Part shown: piece after piece, positions 1 to 6,734 of the stretch
How positions within the stretch are numbered: position 1 is the stretch's first letter
Layout: every line of letters begins with the position of its first letter
From: Acidobacteriota bacterium
Lineage (GTDB): Bacteria; Acidobacteriota; Vicinamibacteria; Vicinamibacterales; UBA8438
Reading direction: 5' to 3'
Assembly (NCBI GenBank): GCA_011523485.1
Contig: WTGR01000756.1
Span: 1 to 17,003 of the forward strand
Length of the DNA stretch: 17,003 nucleotides
Notes under the pieces: generated by a model
What the model was told of the DNA's origin: nothing
Databases searched by the model: none
Seen by the model: only the letters and a program-made list of their open reading frames with translations
Program-made: the position numbers and the translations under genes

Positions 1-394
1 TGTCGCCCGTCTGCAGGTCGAACTTGCGGATCTGCGACGGCGACACGTAGATGTCGTCGGGGCCCGGCAGATAGTTGTAGTCGGGCGCGCGCAGGAAGCC
101 GAAACCGTCGGGCAGGACCTCGAGCACGCCTTCCGAGAAGATGAATCCGCTCTGCTCGGTCTGCGCCTTGAGGATCTGGAAGATCAGCTCCTGCTTGCGC
201 ATGCCGGTCGCGCCGGCGACGTTCAGGTCCTTCGCCACCTGGGTGAGCGCACCGATGCTCATTTCCTTCAGCTCGCCGATGTTGAGCGTGTCCTTGCCGC
301 GGCGGGTGGGCCGGGACGCCTCGGCGGGCGCTGCTTCCGTGGCGGCGGCGCCCTGGGGGGGGCGCGAGGATGAGCGTTTGTTGTTGGTCGGCAT
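1..394 (-). CDS. rho: Transcription termination factor Rho, N-terminal part (cut by window edge)
   Basis: Rho is a hexameric RNA-dependent ATPase that loads on C-rich RNA and terminates transcription. Only the first 131 codons are present; the rest lies beyond base 1. After a Ser/Ala/Pro-rich tail of about 35 residues comes the Rho N-terminal helical domain (IGELKEMSIGAL, then a GMRKQELIF segment). The start of the cold-shock-like RNA-binding domain follows (GVLEVLPDGFGFLR, PDDIYVSPSQIRKF), which is highly characteristic of Rho. The ATPase domain is not in view. The ATG at 392-394 is the natural start: the frame matches the family from about residue 36, and the preceding tail is typical of high-GC Rho proteins. 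No strong ribosome binding site is seen; a GAGAG lies about 13 nt upstream. The gene has its own promoter (667-695) and a long, structured leader. Confidence 0.96.
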   Translation of the reverse strand, partial: MPTNNKRSSSRPPQGAAATEAAPAEASRPTRRGKDTLNIGELKEMSIGALTQVAKDLNVAGATGMRKQELIFQILKAQTEQSGFIFSEGVLEVLPDGFGFLRAPDYNYLPGPDDIYVSPSQIRKFDLQTGD

Positions 395-467
395 GTCTTG
401 GCTAGAACTCTCGGTTACGGGTTGACGTCGGGCCGTGACGGCCAGGTTGAGGATGGGAGGGGCGGTT

Positions 468-487
468 CTCCGGGACGCGTCCCGGAG
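468..487. repeat. Perfect 20-bp palindrome in rho leader (attenuator-like hairpin)
   Basis: Bases 468-487 read identically on both strands: eight bases CTCCGGGA, a central CGCG, then TCCCGGAG. In the rho leader RNA this gives an 8-bp, GC-rich stem with a CGCG loop. There is no following U-tract, so it is not a classical intrinsic terminator. A C-rich stretch (445-467) follows directly downstream in rho's direction. As DNA it could also be a protein-binding dyad. Confidence 0.6.
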
Positions 488-492
488 CAGGG

Positions 493-573
493 TCACAGGT
501 TTCCGGTATCCGTTCTCGTCGCGTCCCGACTCGGGCTCGTCCCGTCCGGCGCGACCGGACGCAACGCTCTCAT
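493..573 (-). CDS. Possible 26-residue leader ORF upstream of rho
   Basis: A minus-strand ATG at 573 opens a 26-codon frame (starting MRALRPVAPDG, ending TDTGNL) that stops at 493-495, five nucleotides before the perfect palindrome at 468-487. No Shine-Dalgarno sequence is visible, and open frames of this size occur by chance in high-GC DNA. The only support is its placement between the rho promoter and the hairpin, where a leader peptide would be expected. Escherichia coli has a short rhoL leader ORF, but no sequence relationship is claimed. Confidence 0.2.
   Translation of the reverse strand: MRALRPVAPDGTSPSRDATRTDTGNL
543..561 (-). repeat. Hairpin with 7-bp arms in rho leader
   Basis: The arms CGTCCGG and CCGGACG are perfect inverted repeats separated by a 5-nt loop, in the transcribed leader of rho. 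It lies inside the candidate leader ORF, so translation could affect its folding (inference). Confidence 0.5.
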
Positions 574-666
574 GGCAGATTGCTGAAACACCGGGCCGTC
601 TGAATGCTCACGCGTCGAGATGCAACGGTCGGCTTGGAGGATGCGTTCGACGCCGTGCTGAGGAGT

Positions 667-695
667 AGCATAGAAAGCTGGCCGGAAGCTGTCAA
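667..695 (-). promoter_or_regulatory. Sigma-70-type promoter of rho
   Basis: On the minus strand there is a perfect -35 box TTGACA (690-695), a 17-bp spacer (673-689), and a -10 box TATGCT (667-672). Five of six -10 positions match the consensus in an otherwise very GC-rich background. Predicted transcription start is near 660. It sits in the gap after the CoA-binding protein gene and points at rho, so rho is probably transcribed independently. Confidence 0.8.
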
Positions 696-729
696 CCCCG
701 GCGGCGCCGTTGCACCCTCCCCCGTTCCG

Positions 730-1107
730 TCAGTAGACCGCGGGCGACTCGTCGACGGCCAGGATGCTGCACTGCAGGCGGGTGTCGAGCCCGAGAGCCC
801 TTGCCCGCGCCAGCAGCGAGTCGCTCTCGGCGCCCGGGTTCACCCAGAGCTCGGCAATCCCCTTGGCGGCGATCTCCGGCAGCACCTTCTCGCCCACCGC
901 CGGGTGGACGTAGAGCGTCGCCACGTCGAGGGGACCCGGTACGTCGGCCACCGAGGCGTACGCCGGCAAGCCCTCGATCCGGCCCGCGGCGCGGGCGCGA
1001 CGGGGATTGATCGGCACGACCTCGTGTCCGGCGTGCCGGAGCGCGCGGACCGCCTTGTTCCCGAACTTGGCGCGATCCTCGGAGGCGCCGATGACTGCGA
1101 CCCGCAT
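730..1107 (-). CDS. CoA-binding domain protein (YccU-like, CoA_binding_2)
   Basis: A stand-alone 125-residue CoA-binding domain with a Rossmann-like fold. These small proteins bind CoA or acyl-CoA and resemble the N-terminal part of succinyl-CoA synthetase alpha chains; their cellular role is unsettled. The sequence opens with the nucleotide-binding strand and loop (MRVAVIGASEDRAKFGNK). It then has a VVPINPR segment near residue 30 and the family's end motif, with an Asn-Pro-Gly-Ala-Glu-Ser loop near residue 90 and a Cys-Ser-Ile near residue 117. I chose ATG 1107 because homology begins there; an upstream in-frame extension to 1194 would add 29 Arg/Pro-rich residues of non-coding character. 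A promoter-like TTGCCG-N17-GACACT ends 6 nt before this ATG. The gene is divergent from the glycosyltransferase. Confidence 0.9.
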   Translation of the reverse strand: MRVAVIGASEDRAKFGNKAVRALRHAGHEVVPINPRRARAAGRIEGLPAYASVADVPGPLDVATLYVHPAVGEKVLPEIAAKGIAELWVNPGAESDSLLARARALGLDTRLQCSILAVDESPAVY

Positions 1108-1113
1108 GGTTTC

Positions 1114-1142
1114 AGTGTCGCAGGTCCCGTGCGCCGCGGCAA
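1114..1142 (-). promoter_or_regulatory. Putative leaderless promoter of the CoA-binding protein gene
   Basis: On the minus strand, TTGCCG (1137-1142), a 17-bp spacer and GACACT (1114-1119) are followed by exactly 6 nt and then the ATG at 1107. The -10 box is a weak match, but the spacing would put the transcription start on the A of the start codon. Confidence 0.35.
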
Positions 1143-1173
1143 CCCGGGACACGGGTTGGCGCCGGGCGGGATG

Positions 1174-1179
1174 TACAAT
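1174..1179 (+). promoter_or_regulatory. Putative -10 box of the glycosyltransferase gene
   Basis: TACAAT at 1174-1179 lies 8 nt before the GTG start at 1188, so a transcript would have little or no leader. No good -35 box is seen at 16-18 bp. Confidence 0.4.
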
Positions 1180-1187
1180 CCGCCGCG

Positions 1188-2894
1188 GTGTCACGCCACG
1201 CGGTGATCCTCGCCGGCGTCTGCATCCTGACGTTCTTCGTCGGGCTCGGGCGGCCGGCCCTGACCGACTCCGACGAAGCCTTCTACGCCGAGAGCGCCCG
1301 CGAGATGATCGAGCGGGGCGACTGGCTCACGCCCTACTACAACGGCCAGCCGCGCTTCGAGAAGCCGGTGCTCTACTACTGGCTGGTTGCCGTCACCTAC
1401 GTGGCGGCGGGACCCTCCCCCGGCGCGGCGCGGTTTCCCGCCGCGCTGGCCGGCGTCGGCCTGGTGCTGGTCACCTTCGCCTGCGCGCGGCGCTGGTACG
1501 ACGCGCGGACCGCCCTGCTGGCGGGCCTCATCGGGGCGACCAGCGCGGGCATCGTCGCAATGGCCCGTCAGGCGCTGCCCGATCTGCCCCTCGCCTTCTT
1601 CGTGACGCTGTCCGTCTGGGCGGCGCTCGTCGCCCTGCTCGAGGATCCGCCACCGTCGCTTGGGCCCCGTTCGCGCCGCGCCTGGCTGCTCCTGGCCGCG
1701 CTGGCCGCAGGCGCCGCGTTTCTCGTCAAGGGCCCTGTCGGTCCGGCGCTCGCGGCACTGGTCGTGCTGCCCCTCGCCGCACTGCACTGGCGGCGGCACG
1801 GCCTGCCGTCGCGGGCGACGCGGGTCGACCTGGCGCTTGCAGGGGCGCTCTTTCTGCTCGTCGCGGCGCCCTGGTACGTCGCGATGGCGATCGAGCACGG
1901 CGCCGGGTATCTGGAGCGGTTCTTCCTTGCCGAGAATCTCGAGCGTTACGCCTCGGATCGCTACAACGCGCCGCGGCCGGCGTGGTACTACCTGCCCATA
2001 ATCGCCGGCGGCCTGCTTCCGTGGTCCCCGTTCATGCTGCTGTGGGCGCCGGCGGTTCGAGAGAGCTGGCGCCGCCGGGTCCTCGATCAGCGAGTGCTGC
2101 GGCTGGCGGTCTGGGCGGCGGCGCCGCTGGCCTTCTACACGCTGTCCGTCGGCAAGCAGCCGCGTTACATCCTGCCGCTTCTGGCGCCCCTGGCCATCCT
2201 CCTCGCGCGCGCAGTGACGCGGGCCCTGGAGGGGACGCCCGCCAGGCGGCGGGCTCTGGCGACTCTCGGCGCCGCGACGGGCGCCGTGGTCATGGTCATC
2301 GGCGGGCTCGTGTACCGCGCCCGGCCGCTTCTGGTCGAATGGAACGAACCGGCCGCCCTGAGCATCGCGCTCGCGGTCTTCGTGGCCGGCGGGGCCGTTG
2401 CCGCGTTCTCGGTCGGCGCGTGGCGGCAGGGACCGGACGCAACGGCGCGCGCCGCGGTGATTCCGACGCTCGTCGCCGCCGCCGCGGGGGTCATGGCCGT
2501 CGGGGCGCACCTGGTCGTGCTGGCGTCCCCCGGTCCGTCCCCCGTCGAGCGCATGGCCGCCCTGCTCGCGGCCGAGCGCAACGCGGGCGAGCCCTACGGC
2601 CGCCACCGGGTGTTCGACCGCAACCTCGTGTACTACATGCGCACGCCGCACGTGGAGCTGCCCGTGCTGCCGGCGGCGTACGATTTCCTGCGTTCCCCCG
2701 GGCGGGTGCTGTGCGTGCTGCGGGCGGAGGATGCCGCGCGGCTCCGAGAGGACGGCCTGCGGCTGCAGCGCCTGGGAGAGGTGCGCTATCTGAACACCGG
2801 CAACCTCAACCTGCGCACCCTGCTCGACCCCGACCCGCAACGCTACCTGCAGCGTGTTGTGCTGGTCGCCAACCGCCAGGAGTCTGCGCCGTAG
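1188..2894 (+). CDS. ArnT/PMT-family (GT39/GT83-like) membrane glycosyltransferase
   Basis: A 568-residue integral membrane protein of the dolichyl-phosphate-mannose:protein mannosyltransferase/ArnT superfamily. These enzymes move a sugar from a polyprenyl-phosphate donor to lipid A, protein or another envelope acceptor on the outer face of the cytoplasmic membrane. After the first hydrophobic helix (about residues 5-20) comes the typical first-loop acidic motif (TDSDEAFYAE, residues 26-35). The family's RFEKPVLYYW (56-65) follows. About ten further hydrophobic segments run to about residue 475, including a PWYVAMAIEHG loop and an LERYASDRYNAPRP motif in the middle. The last 90 residues look soluble. 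The GTG at 1188 is the start; a second GTG four codons on is possible. Donor and acceptor cannot be told from sequence. The gene stands alone and is convergent with coaD. Its stop codon lies inside a hairpin (2884-2905). Confidence 0.88.
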   Translation: MSRHAVILAGVCILTFFVGLGRPALTDSDEAFYAESAREMIERGDWLTPYYNGQPRFEKPVLYYWLVAVTYVAAGPSPGAARFPAALAGVGLVLVTFACARRWYDARTALLAGLIGATSAGIVAMARQALPDLPLAFFVTLSVWAALVALLEDPPPSLGPRSRRAWLLLAALAAGAAFLVKGPVGPALAALVVLPLAALHWRRHGLPSRATRVDLALAGALFLLVAAPWYVAMAIEHGAGYLERFFLAENLERYASDRYNAPRPAWYYLPIIAGGLLPWSPFMLLWAPAVRESWRRRVLDQRVLRLAVWAAAPLAFYTLSVGKQPRYILPLLAPLAILLARAVTRALEGTPARRRALATLGAATGAVVMVIGGLVYRARPLLVEWNEPAALSIALAVFVAGGAVAAFSVGAWRQGPDATARAAVIPTLVAAAAGVMAVGAHLVVLASPGPSPVERMAALLAAERNAGEPYGRHRVFDRNLVYYMRTPHVELPVLPAAYDFLRSPGRVLCVLRAEDAARLREDGLRLQRLGEVRYLNTGNLNLRTLLDPDPQRYLQRVVLVANRQESAP

Positions 2895-2905
2895 AAACGG
2901 TGCGG
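2884..2905. repeat. Hairpin copy A: 9-bp stem, AGAA loop, spans the stop codon between convergent genes
   Basis: The arms CTGCGCCGT (2884-2892) and ACGGTGCGG (2897-2905) form nine pairs (two G-T wobbles) around the loop AGAA (2893-2896). The glycosyltransferase stop codon TAG is at 2892-2894, so the coding end forms part of the stem. It lies in the 27-bp gap between convergent genes and may serve as a two-way terminator or RNA 3'-end stabiliser. A near-identical copy lies at 13339-13360. No T-tract follows on either side. Confidence 0.65.
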
Positions 2906-2921
2906 ATTATCGGGCCACGAG

Positions 2922-3437
2922 TCAGACGTTCAGGCCCGGGGCGCGCGCGCCGGCCTTCTGGCGGAGGCGCGTCTCCACCACTTCCGGCACCAGTCCGTCC
3001 AACGAGCCCCCGAGGGCGAAGACTTCCTTGGCGAGTCGGGAGCTGAGATAGGTGTACCTCTCGTCCGGCATCATGAAGACCGTTTCTATCGACTGGCTGA
3101 GCCGCCGGTTCATGAGCGCCATCTGCATCTCGAATTCGAAGTCGGAGATCGCCCGCAGCCCGCGAACGATCACGTCCGCCCCCCGGCGCTCCGCATAGTG
3201 CACGAGCAGGCCGTTGAACACCTCCACCTCGACGTTGGCATCCTGCCGGAACACCTGGCGCGCGATCTCGACCCGCTCCTCCACCGAGAACAGCGGGGAC
3301 TTGTCCATGTTGACCAGGATCGCGATGACGATCCGGTCGAACAGCAGCGCGCCGCGACGGATGATGTCGACGTGGCCGTTGGTCAACGGGTCGAACGACC
3401 CCGGATAGACGGCCAGCCTACTCCTTGGCTCTGACAT
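2922..3437 (-). CDS. coaD: Phosphopantetheine adenylyltransferase
   Basis: CoaD catalyses the fourth step of coenzyme A synthesis, joining ATP and 4'-phosphopantetheine to give dephospho-CoA in the cytoplasm. The 171-residue protein is close to the usual 160-170. It has the nucleotidyltransferase signature GSFDPLTNGH (13-22) with the T/H-x-G-H ATP-binding motif, and the family block VRGLRAISDFEFE (91-103). It also has MPDERYTYLSS (123-133), followed by an RLAKEV helix. It is last in the operon hypothetical-recG-rsmD-coaD, and its ATG overlaps the end of rsmD by 20 nt, suggesting translational coupling. This start leaves nine residues before the VYPGSFDP core, more than the usual two to five. 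A good AAGGAG sits inside the reading frame at 3421-3426, so the true start is somewhat uncertain. Confidence 0.97.
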   Translation of the reverse strand: MSEPRSRLAVYPGSFDPLTNGHVDIIRRGALLFDRIVIAILVNMDKSPLFSVEERVEIARQVFRQDANVEVEVFNGLLVHYAERRGADVIVRGLRAISDFEFEMQMALMNRRLSQSIETVFMMPDERYTYLSSRLAKEVFALGGSLDGLVPEVVETRLRQKAGARAPGLNV

Positions 3438-3969
3438 GGAAATCGAGGACGCTGTCGCCGGCCCGCACCCGACGCGTATGCCGCAACGGTTCCACGGCCA
3501 CCCTCCCGGCCCGCCGCGTCCGCTCCACGACTACCTGACCTCCGGCGGCGGTGCGCCGGCCGGCAGCGGACAGTATGGCACCTATCGCGCGGTCATCATA
3601 CTCGTACGGCGGATCCAGCAGCACCAGGTCGAAGGCGATGGCGGCGTCCAGACTGTCCAGCGCGCCCGGCAGCGTGCCGCGCACCACCCGGCTCCGGGCG
3701 GCGACGCCGCAGCGTTCCAGATTGGTTTCGATCAATGCGACGGCCCGCGCGTCGCGGTCGACGAACGTGACGCCCGCGGCGCCGCGGCTGAGTGCTTCCA
3801 GACCGAGCGCGCCGGTACCCGCGCAGCCGTCCAGGACGAGTGCGCCGGCGACATCGCCCGCGAGGATGTTGAACAGGGTCTCACGCAACCGGTCCGACGT
3901 CGGTCGCAGGCCGGACCAGGTCGGAGACGGCAGGCGACGCCCCTTCAGCTCCCCGCCGATGATGCGCAT
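3418..3969 (-). CDS. rsmD: 16S rRNA (guanine(966)-N2)-methyltransferase RsmD
   Basis: RsmD methylates N2 of G966 in 16S rRNA, using S-adenosylmethionine, during small-subunit assembly. The 183-residue protein is of normal length. It begins MRIIGGELKGRRL, the usual family start. It then has the RPT motif (22-24) before an RETLFNIL helix, the SAM-binding glycine loop DGCAGTGALG (47-56), an acidic residue at the end of strand 2 (VDRD, near 70-73), and the catalytic DPPY (119-122). It follows recG by 6 nt and overlaps coaD; rsmD-coaD adjacency is common in bacteria, which supports both calls. Confidence 0.97.
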   Translation of the reverse strand: MRIIGGELKGRRLPSPTWSGLRPTSDRLRETLFNILAGDVAGALVLDGCAGTGALGLEALSRGAAGVTFVDRDARAVALIETNLERCGVAARSRVVRGTLPGALDSLDAAIAFDLVLLDPPYEYDDRAIGAILSAAGRRTAAGGQVVVERTRRAGRVAVEPLRHTRRVRAGDSVLDFHVRAKE

Positions 3970-3975
3970 CCTGTC

Positions 3976-6093
3976 TCAGGCCACCCCGGCCAGTCCGAAG
4001 CGGCGGGTCCAGGCGCCGCGCACGGCGTCGAGCCGCGGACCGGTCGCTTCCGCGCCGTCGATCCACGCGGCCGCCGCGCGTCGGGCCTCCTCCATCAGCC
4101 GGTGATCGCGCAACAGATCCCCGACCCGGAACAACGGGACGCCGGACTGCCTGGTGCCGAAGAAGTCGCCCGGTCCGCGCAGCTCCAGATCGCGCTCCGC
4201 GATCTCGAATCCGTCGGTCGTCGCCGCCAGCGCCCGCAGCCGGGCCCCGGCGGCATCGGAGAGCCTCGCGGCGTGCATCAGCACGCAGCAGGCCCGGGCC
4301 GCGCCACGCCCCACGCGGCCGCGCAGCTGGTGCAACTGGGCCAGCCCGAAACGCTCGGCCTGCTCTATCATCATCACCGTCGCGTTCGGCACGTCGATGC
4401 CCACCTCGATCACCGTCGTCGCAACCAGCACATCGATCCGGGCGGCCGCGAACGCCGCCATCGTCCGCTCGCGCTCGGCAGTCGCCATGCGGCCGTGGAC
4501 CAGCCCGACCCGAGCGTCCGGGAACACGCGCACCCGCAGCTCCGCGGCCATCTCCGTCGCCGCTCTCAGGTCCAGTTTCTCCGATTCCTCGACGAGCGGG
4601 CAGACGACGAACGCCTGGCGTCCCGCGCGCAGCTCCGTGCGAACGAGGTCGTAGACCTCGGTGCGGCGCGCCTCGCTGCGTATCAGCGTCTTCACCGGAT
4701 GCCGGCCGGGAAGCCGCTCCCTGATCTCGGAAACGTCCAGGTCGCCGTACGCGGTCAGGGCCAGGGTCCGTGGGATCGGCGTGGCCGTCATCACGAGCAC
4801 GTCCGGATCGAGGCCCTTGTCGCGCAGGATCGCACGCTGAACGACGCCGAAGCGGTGCTGCTCGTCGACTATCGCGAGGCCCAGGTCCCTGAACCGGACG
4901 TCGCCCTGCACCAGCGCGTGGGTGCCCACGACGAGTTGCGACGCGCCGTCGGCGATGCGGCTGCCGGCCTCGCGCCGCGTCCGCGCCGGGAGCGTGCCGG
5001 TCAGCAGAGCGGCGGCGAAACGCGACTGCGACAGCACGCGGCTGATGCTCGCGTAGTGCTGCTCGGCGAGGATCTCGGTCGGCGCCATGAACGCCACCTG
5101 CAGTCCGTTCTCCATGGCCACGAGCGCCGCGAGCAGCGCGACTATGGTCTTGCCCGAGCCGACGTCGCCCTGCAGCAGGCGGTTCATCGGCCGCGGGCGC
5201 TGCAGATCCTCGACGATCTCCTTCAGGGCCTGCCGCTGATGCCCCGTCAGGCGGAACGGGAGCAGGTCCCGGGCGGCCTGCCGGATCCGGTCGTCGACGA
5301 CGATTCGCCGCGGCTTGACGCGGGTGTCCGACTCGCGCCGCCGCAACAGCAGGCCGACCTGGAAGAAGAAGAACTCCTCGAAGACCAGGCGCTGCTGCGC
5401 GGGCGTCCCAAAGCGGTCGAGCGCCTCGATAGAGGTTCCGGGCGGCGGAAAGTGCGCATCGGCAAGCGCCTGCCGGCGCGGGGGGGCGTCGAGCGAGCGG
5501 CGGACGCCGTCGGGCAGCGGGTCGTCCACCTCCGCCGGCAGGCGCTGGAGTGCGTCGTGGACGACGCGACGAAGCGACTTCGGCGTCAGCGACCCGACCT
5601 TCTCGTAGACGGGCACGATGCGCCCGGTGTGGATCGGCTCGCCCCTCGCGTCGTCCTCCTCGTCGGACACGATCTCGTGGTCCGGATTGGTGATCTGCAG
5701 GCCCCCGGTCGGACGCCGGTCGACCCGGCCGTGCAGCACGACCTGCTGCCGCGCCGCGAAGACGTCCTTGAGGAACGCCTGGTTCAGGAAGGCGACGCGC
5801 ACGCGGCCGGACGCGTCCTGAACGAGCATCTCGAAGATGCGGAACCCCGGCCGGCGAGTCGTACGCAGACCGCAGCTCAGCACCGTGCCGCTGATCGTGG
5901 TCGCCTCGCCGGGGCGCAGGTCGCGGATCGACTGCAGGATTGCCCGGTCCTCGTAGCGGCGAGGCAGGGTCAGGAGCAGATCCTCGACGGTCTGCACGCC
6001 GACGGAAGCCAGGTCCGCGGCGCGCCGCGGACCGACGCCCTTCAGGTACTGGGCAGGCGTCTGCAGCGCGTCAGGGGCGGCGGCAGACCGCAT
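3976..6093 (-). CDS. recG: ATP-dependent DNA helicase RecG
   Basis: RecG is a superfamily 2 branch-migration helicase that reverses stalled replication forks and processes recombination intermediates. The 705-residue length is normal. Residues 1-50 hold a helix-hairpin-helix-like entry (YLKGVGPRRAADL), and the OB-fold wedge domain spans about 55-140 (ISGTVLSCG onwards). The helicase core has Walker A GDVGSGKT (309-316), a PTEIL motif Ia (338-342), DEQH (410-413), TATPIPRTL (436-444), motif V ATTVIEVGIDVPN (558-570) and motif VI QLRGRVGRG (589-597). The RecG-specific C-terminal TRG region with GPGDFFGTRQSG closes the core (640-651). ATG 6093 is 3 nt after the stop of the upstream hypothetical gene. 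The operon is divergent from lexA. Confidence 0.98.
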   Translation of the reverse strand: MRSAAAPDALQTPAQYLKGVGPRRAADLASVGVQTVEDLLLTLPRRYEDRAILQSIRDLRPGEATTISGTVLSCGLRTTRRPGFRIFEMLVQDASGRVRVAFLNQAFLKDVFAARQQVVLHGRVDRRPTGGLQITNPDHEIVSDEEDDARGEPIHTGRIVPVYEKVGSLTPKSLRRVVHDALQRLPAEVDDPLPDGVRRSLDAPPRRQALADAHFPPPGTSIEALDRFGTPAQQRLVFEEFFFFQVGLLLRRRESDTRVKPRRIVVDDRIRQAARDLLPFRLTGHQRQALKEIVEDLQRPRPMNRLLQGDVGSGKTIVALLAALVAMENGLQVAFMAPTEILAEQHYASISRVLSQSRFAAALLTGTLPARTRREAGSRIADGASQLVVGTHALVQGDVRFRDLGLAIVDEQHRFGVVQRAILRDKGLDPDVLVMTATPIPRTLALTAYGDLDVSEIRERLPGRHPVKTLIRSEARRTEVYDLVRTELRAGRQAFVVCPLVEESEKLDLRAATEMAAELRVRVFPDARVGLVHGRMATAERERTMAAFAAARIDVLVATTVIEVGIDVPNATVMMIEQAERFGLAQLHQLRGRVGRGAARACCVLMHAARLSDAAGARLRALAATTDGFEIAERDLELRGPGDFFGTRQSGVPLFRVGDLLRDHRLMEEARRAAAAWIDGAEATGPRLDAVRGAWTRRFGLAGVA

Positions 6094-6096
6094 CGC

Positions 6097-6687
6097 TCAC
6101 TGGACGACCACGGTCCGCCGCGACTCGACGCGCACGGCGTCGATGCCGCTCGGAAGCGGAATCGGTTCGCTCACGTCGATCCCGTCGGGATACCGATCCG
6201 ACCGTGTGTAGACCTGCACCAGTTCGGCCACGAGGGTCGCCGGCACCGGAAGCGCTCCGACCCGCGCCGATTCGATCCGGATCGTCAGCGTACGGCGGGA
6301 CGACTGCACGATGCCGATCGCCGTGACCGGCACGCTTCCGCTCAGGAAGCGGAGGGGATTGAGCGGCCCCGGCGACTGCTGCTCGCGCACCGCATCCAGA
6401 TCGACGGTGGCGGTGACCGTCAGGCGTCCGCCCGCCTCCATGCGCAACTCCGGATCGGCCAGTCCCGGCGGCAGGCTGTCGGCGGCCTGAAATCGCAGAA
6501 AGCCGGCCACCGCCCGTTCGGTGATGACTACCTCGCGGGGCTCGCCGCGACGCGGCGTGGCGGCATTGAGCAGGATGCGGGCCAGCGCCGATTCGAACTC
6601 GCGGCCGTCGGCGGCGGTCGGCGGCCCGCCCTGCGGAGCCGGCGCCGACGCCCCGAGCATCACCATCGCGGCAACTATCCAGTTCAC
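6097..6687 (-). CDS. Hypothetical secreted protein, first gene of the recG operon
   Basis: I do not recognise the function. The 196-residue product starts with a likely signal sequence (MNWIVAAMVMLGASAPA) and continues as a beta-rich, non-repetitive protein. There is an ITERAVAGFLRFQAA helix near residues 55-69, a LTVTATVDLDAV strand pair, and a PLRFLSGSVPVTAIG segment. It ends with LPSGIDAVRV and VVVQ. The alternation of strands and the placement of 'PVPATLVAELVQ' faintly recall LmeA/DUF2993-type lipid-binding proteins; this is weak. GTG 6687 was preferred because it starts the signal peptide; the frame remains open upstream to 6795 but is Arg-rich and crosses the promoter. TACAGT (6694-6699) ends 6 nt before this GTG. 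It is 3 nt upstream of recG, so the two are probably co-transcribed. Confidence 0.75.
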   Translation of the reverse strand: MNWIVAAMVMLGASAPAPQGGPPTAADGREFESALARILLNAATPRRGEPREVVITERAVAGFLRFQAADSLPPGLADPELRMEAGGRLTVTATVDLDAVREQQSPGPLNPLRFLSGSVPVTAIGIVQSSRRTLTIRIESARVGALPVPATLVAELVQVYTRSDRYPDGIDVSEPIPLPSGIDAVRVESRRTVVVQ

Positions 6688-6693
6688 CCCGAA

Positions 6694-6699
6694 ACTGTA
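6694..6699 (-). promoter_or_regulatory. Putative -10 box of the hypothetical-recG-rsmD-coaD operon
   Basis: TACAGT on the minus strand is separated by exactly 6 nt from the GTG start at 6687, predicting a leaderless transcript. No clear -35 box is seen upstream. Confidence 0.4.
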
Positions 6700-6734
6700 G
6701 CATGCGGCGCGGATCCCGCGGCGGCGGCGCCGCC

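Larger units (their letters stand above)
395..660 (-). promoter_or_regulatory. Long 5' leader of rho, probable autoregulatory attenuator
   Basis: About 265 nt separate the predicted start of transcription (near 660) from the rho start codon. No convincing large gene lies here on either strand. Read on the minus strand, the leader holds in order: a possible 26-codon ORF (573 to 493), a hairpin with 7-bp arms (543-561), a perfect 20-bp palindrome (468-487), and a C-rich, G-poor stretch (445-467) resembling a Rho-loading (rut) site. Rho genes are known to be autoregulated by termination in their own leader in Escherichia coli. That this leader works the same way is inference from layout. Confidence 0.5.

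Noticed and set aside
141..668. Small plus-strand open frames opposite rho and in its leader
   Set aside because: No family resemblance or ribosome binding site. The rho coding evidence and the minus-strand promoter explain the region.
1007..3046. 679-codon plus-strand open frame overlapping the glycosyltransferase
   Set aside because: Arg/Ala/Gly-rich shadow in another frame of a well-supported membrane protein gene.
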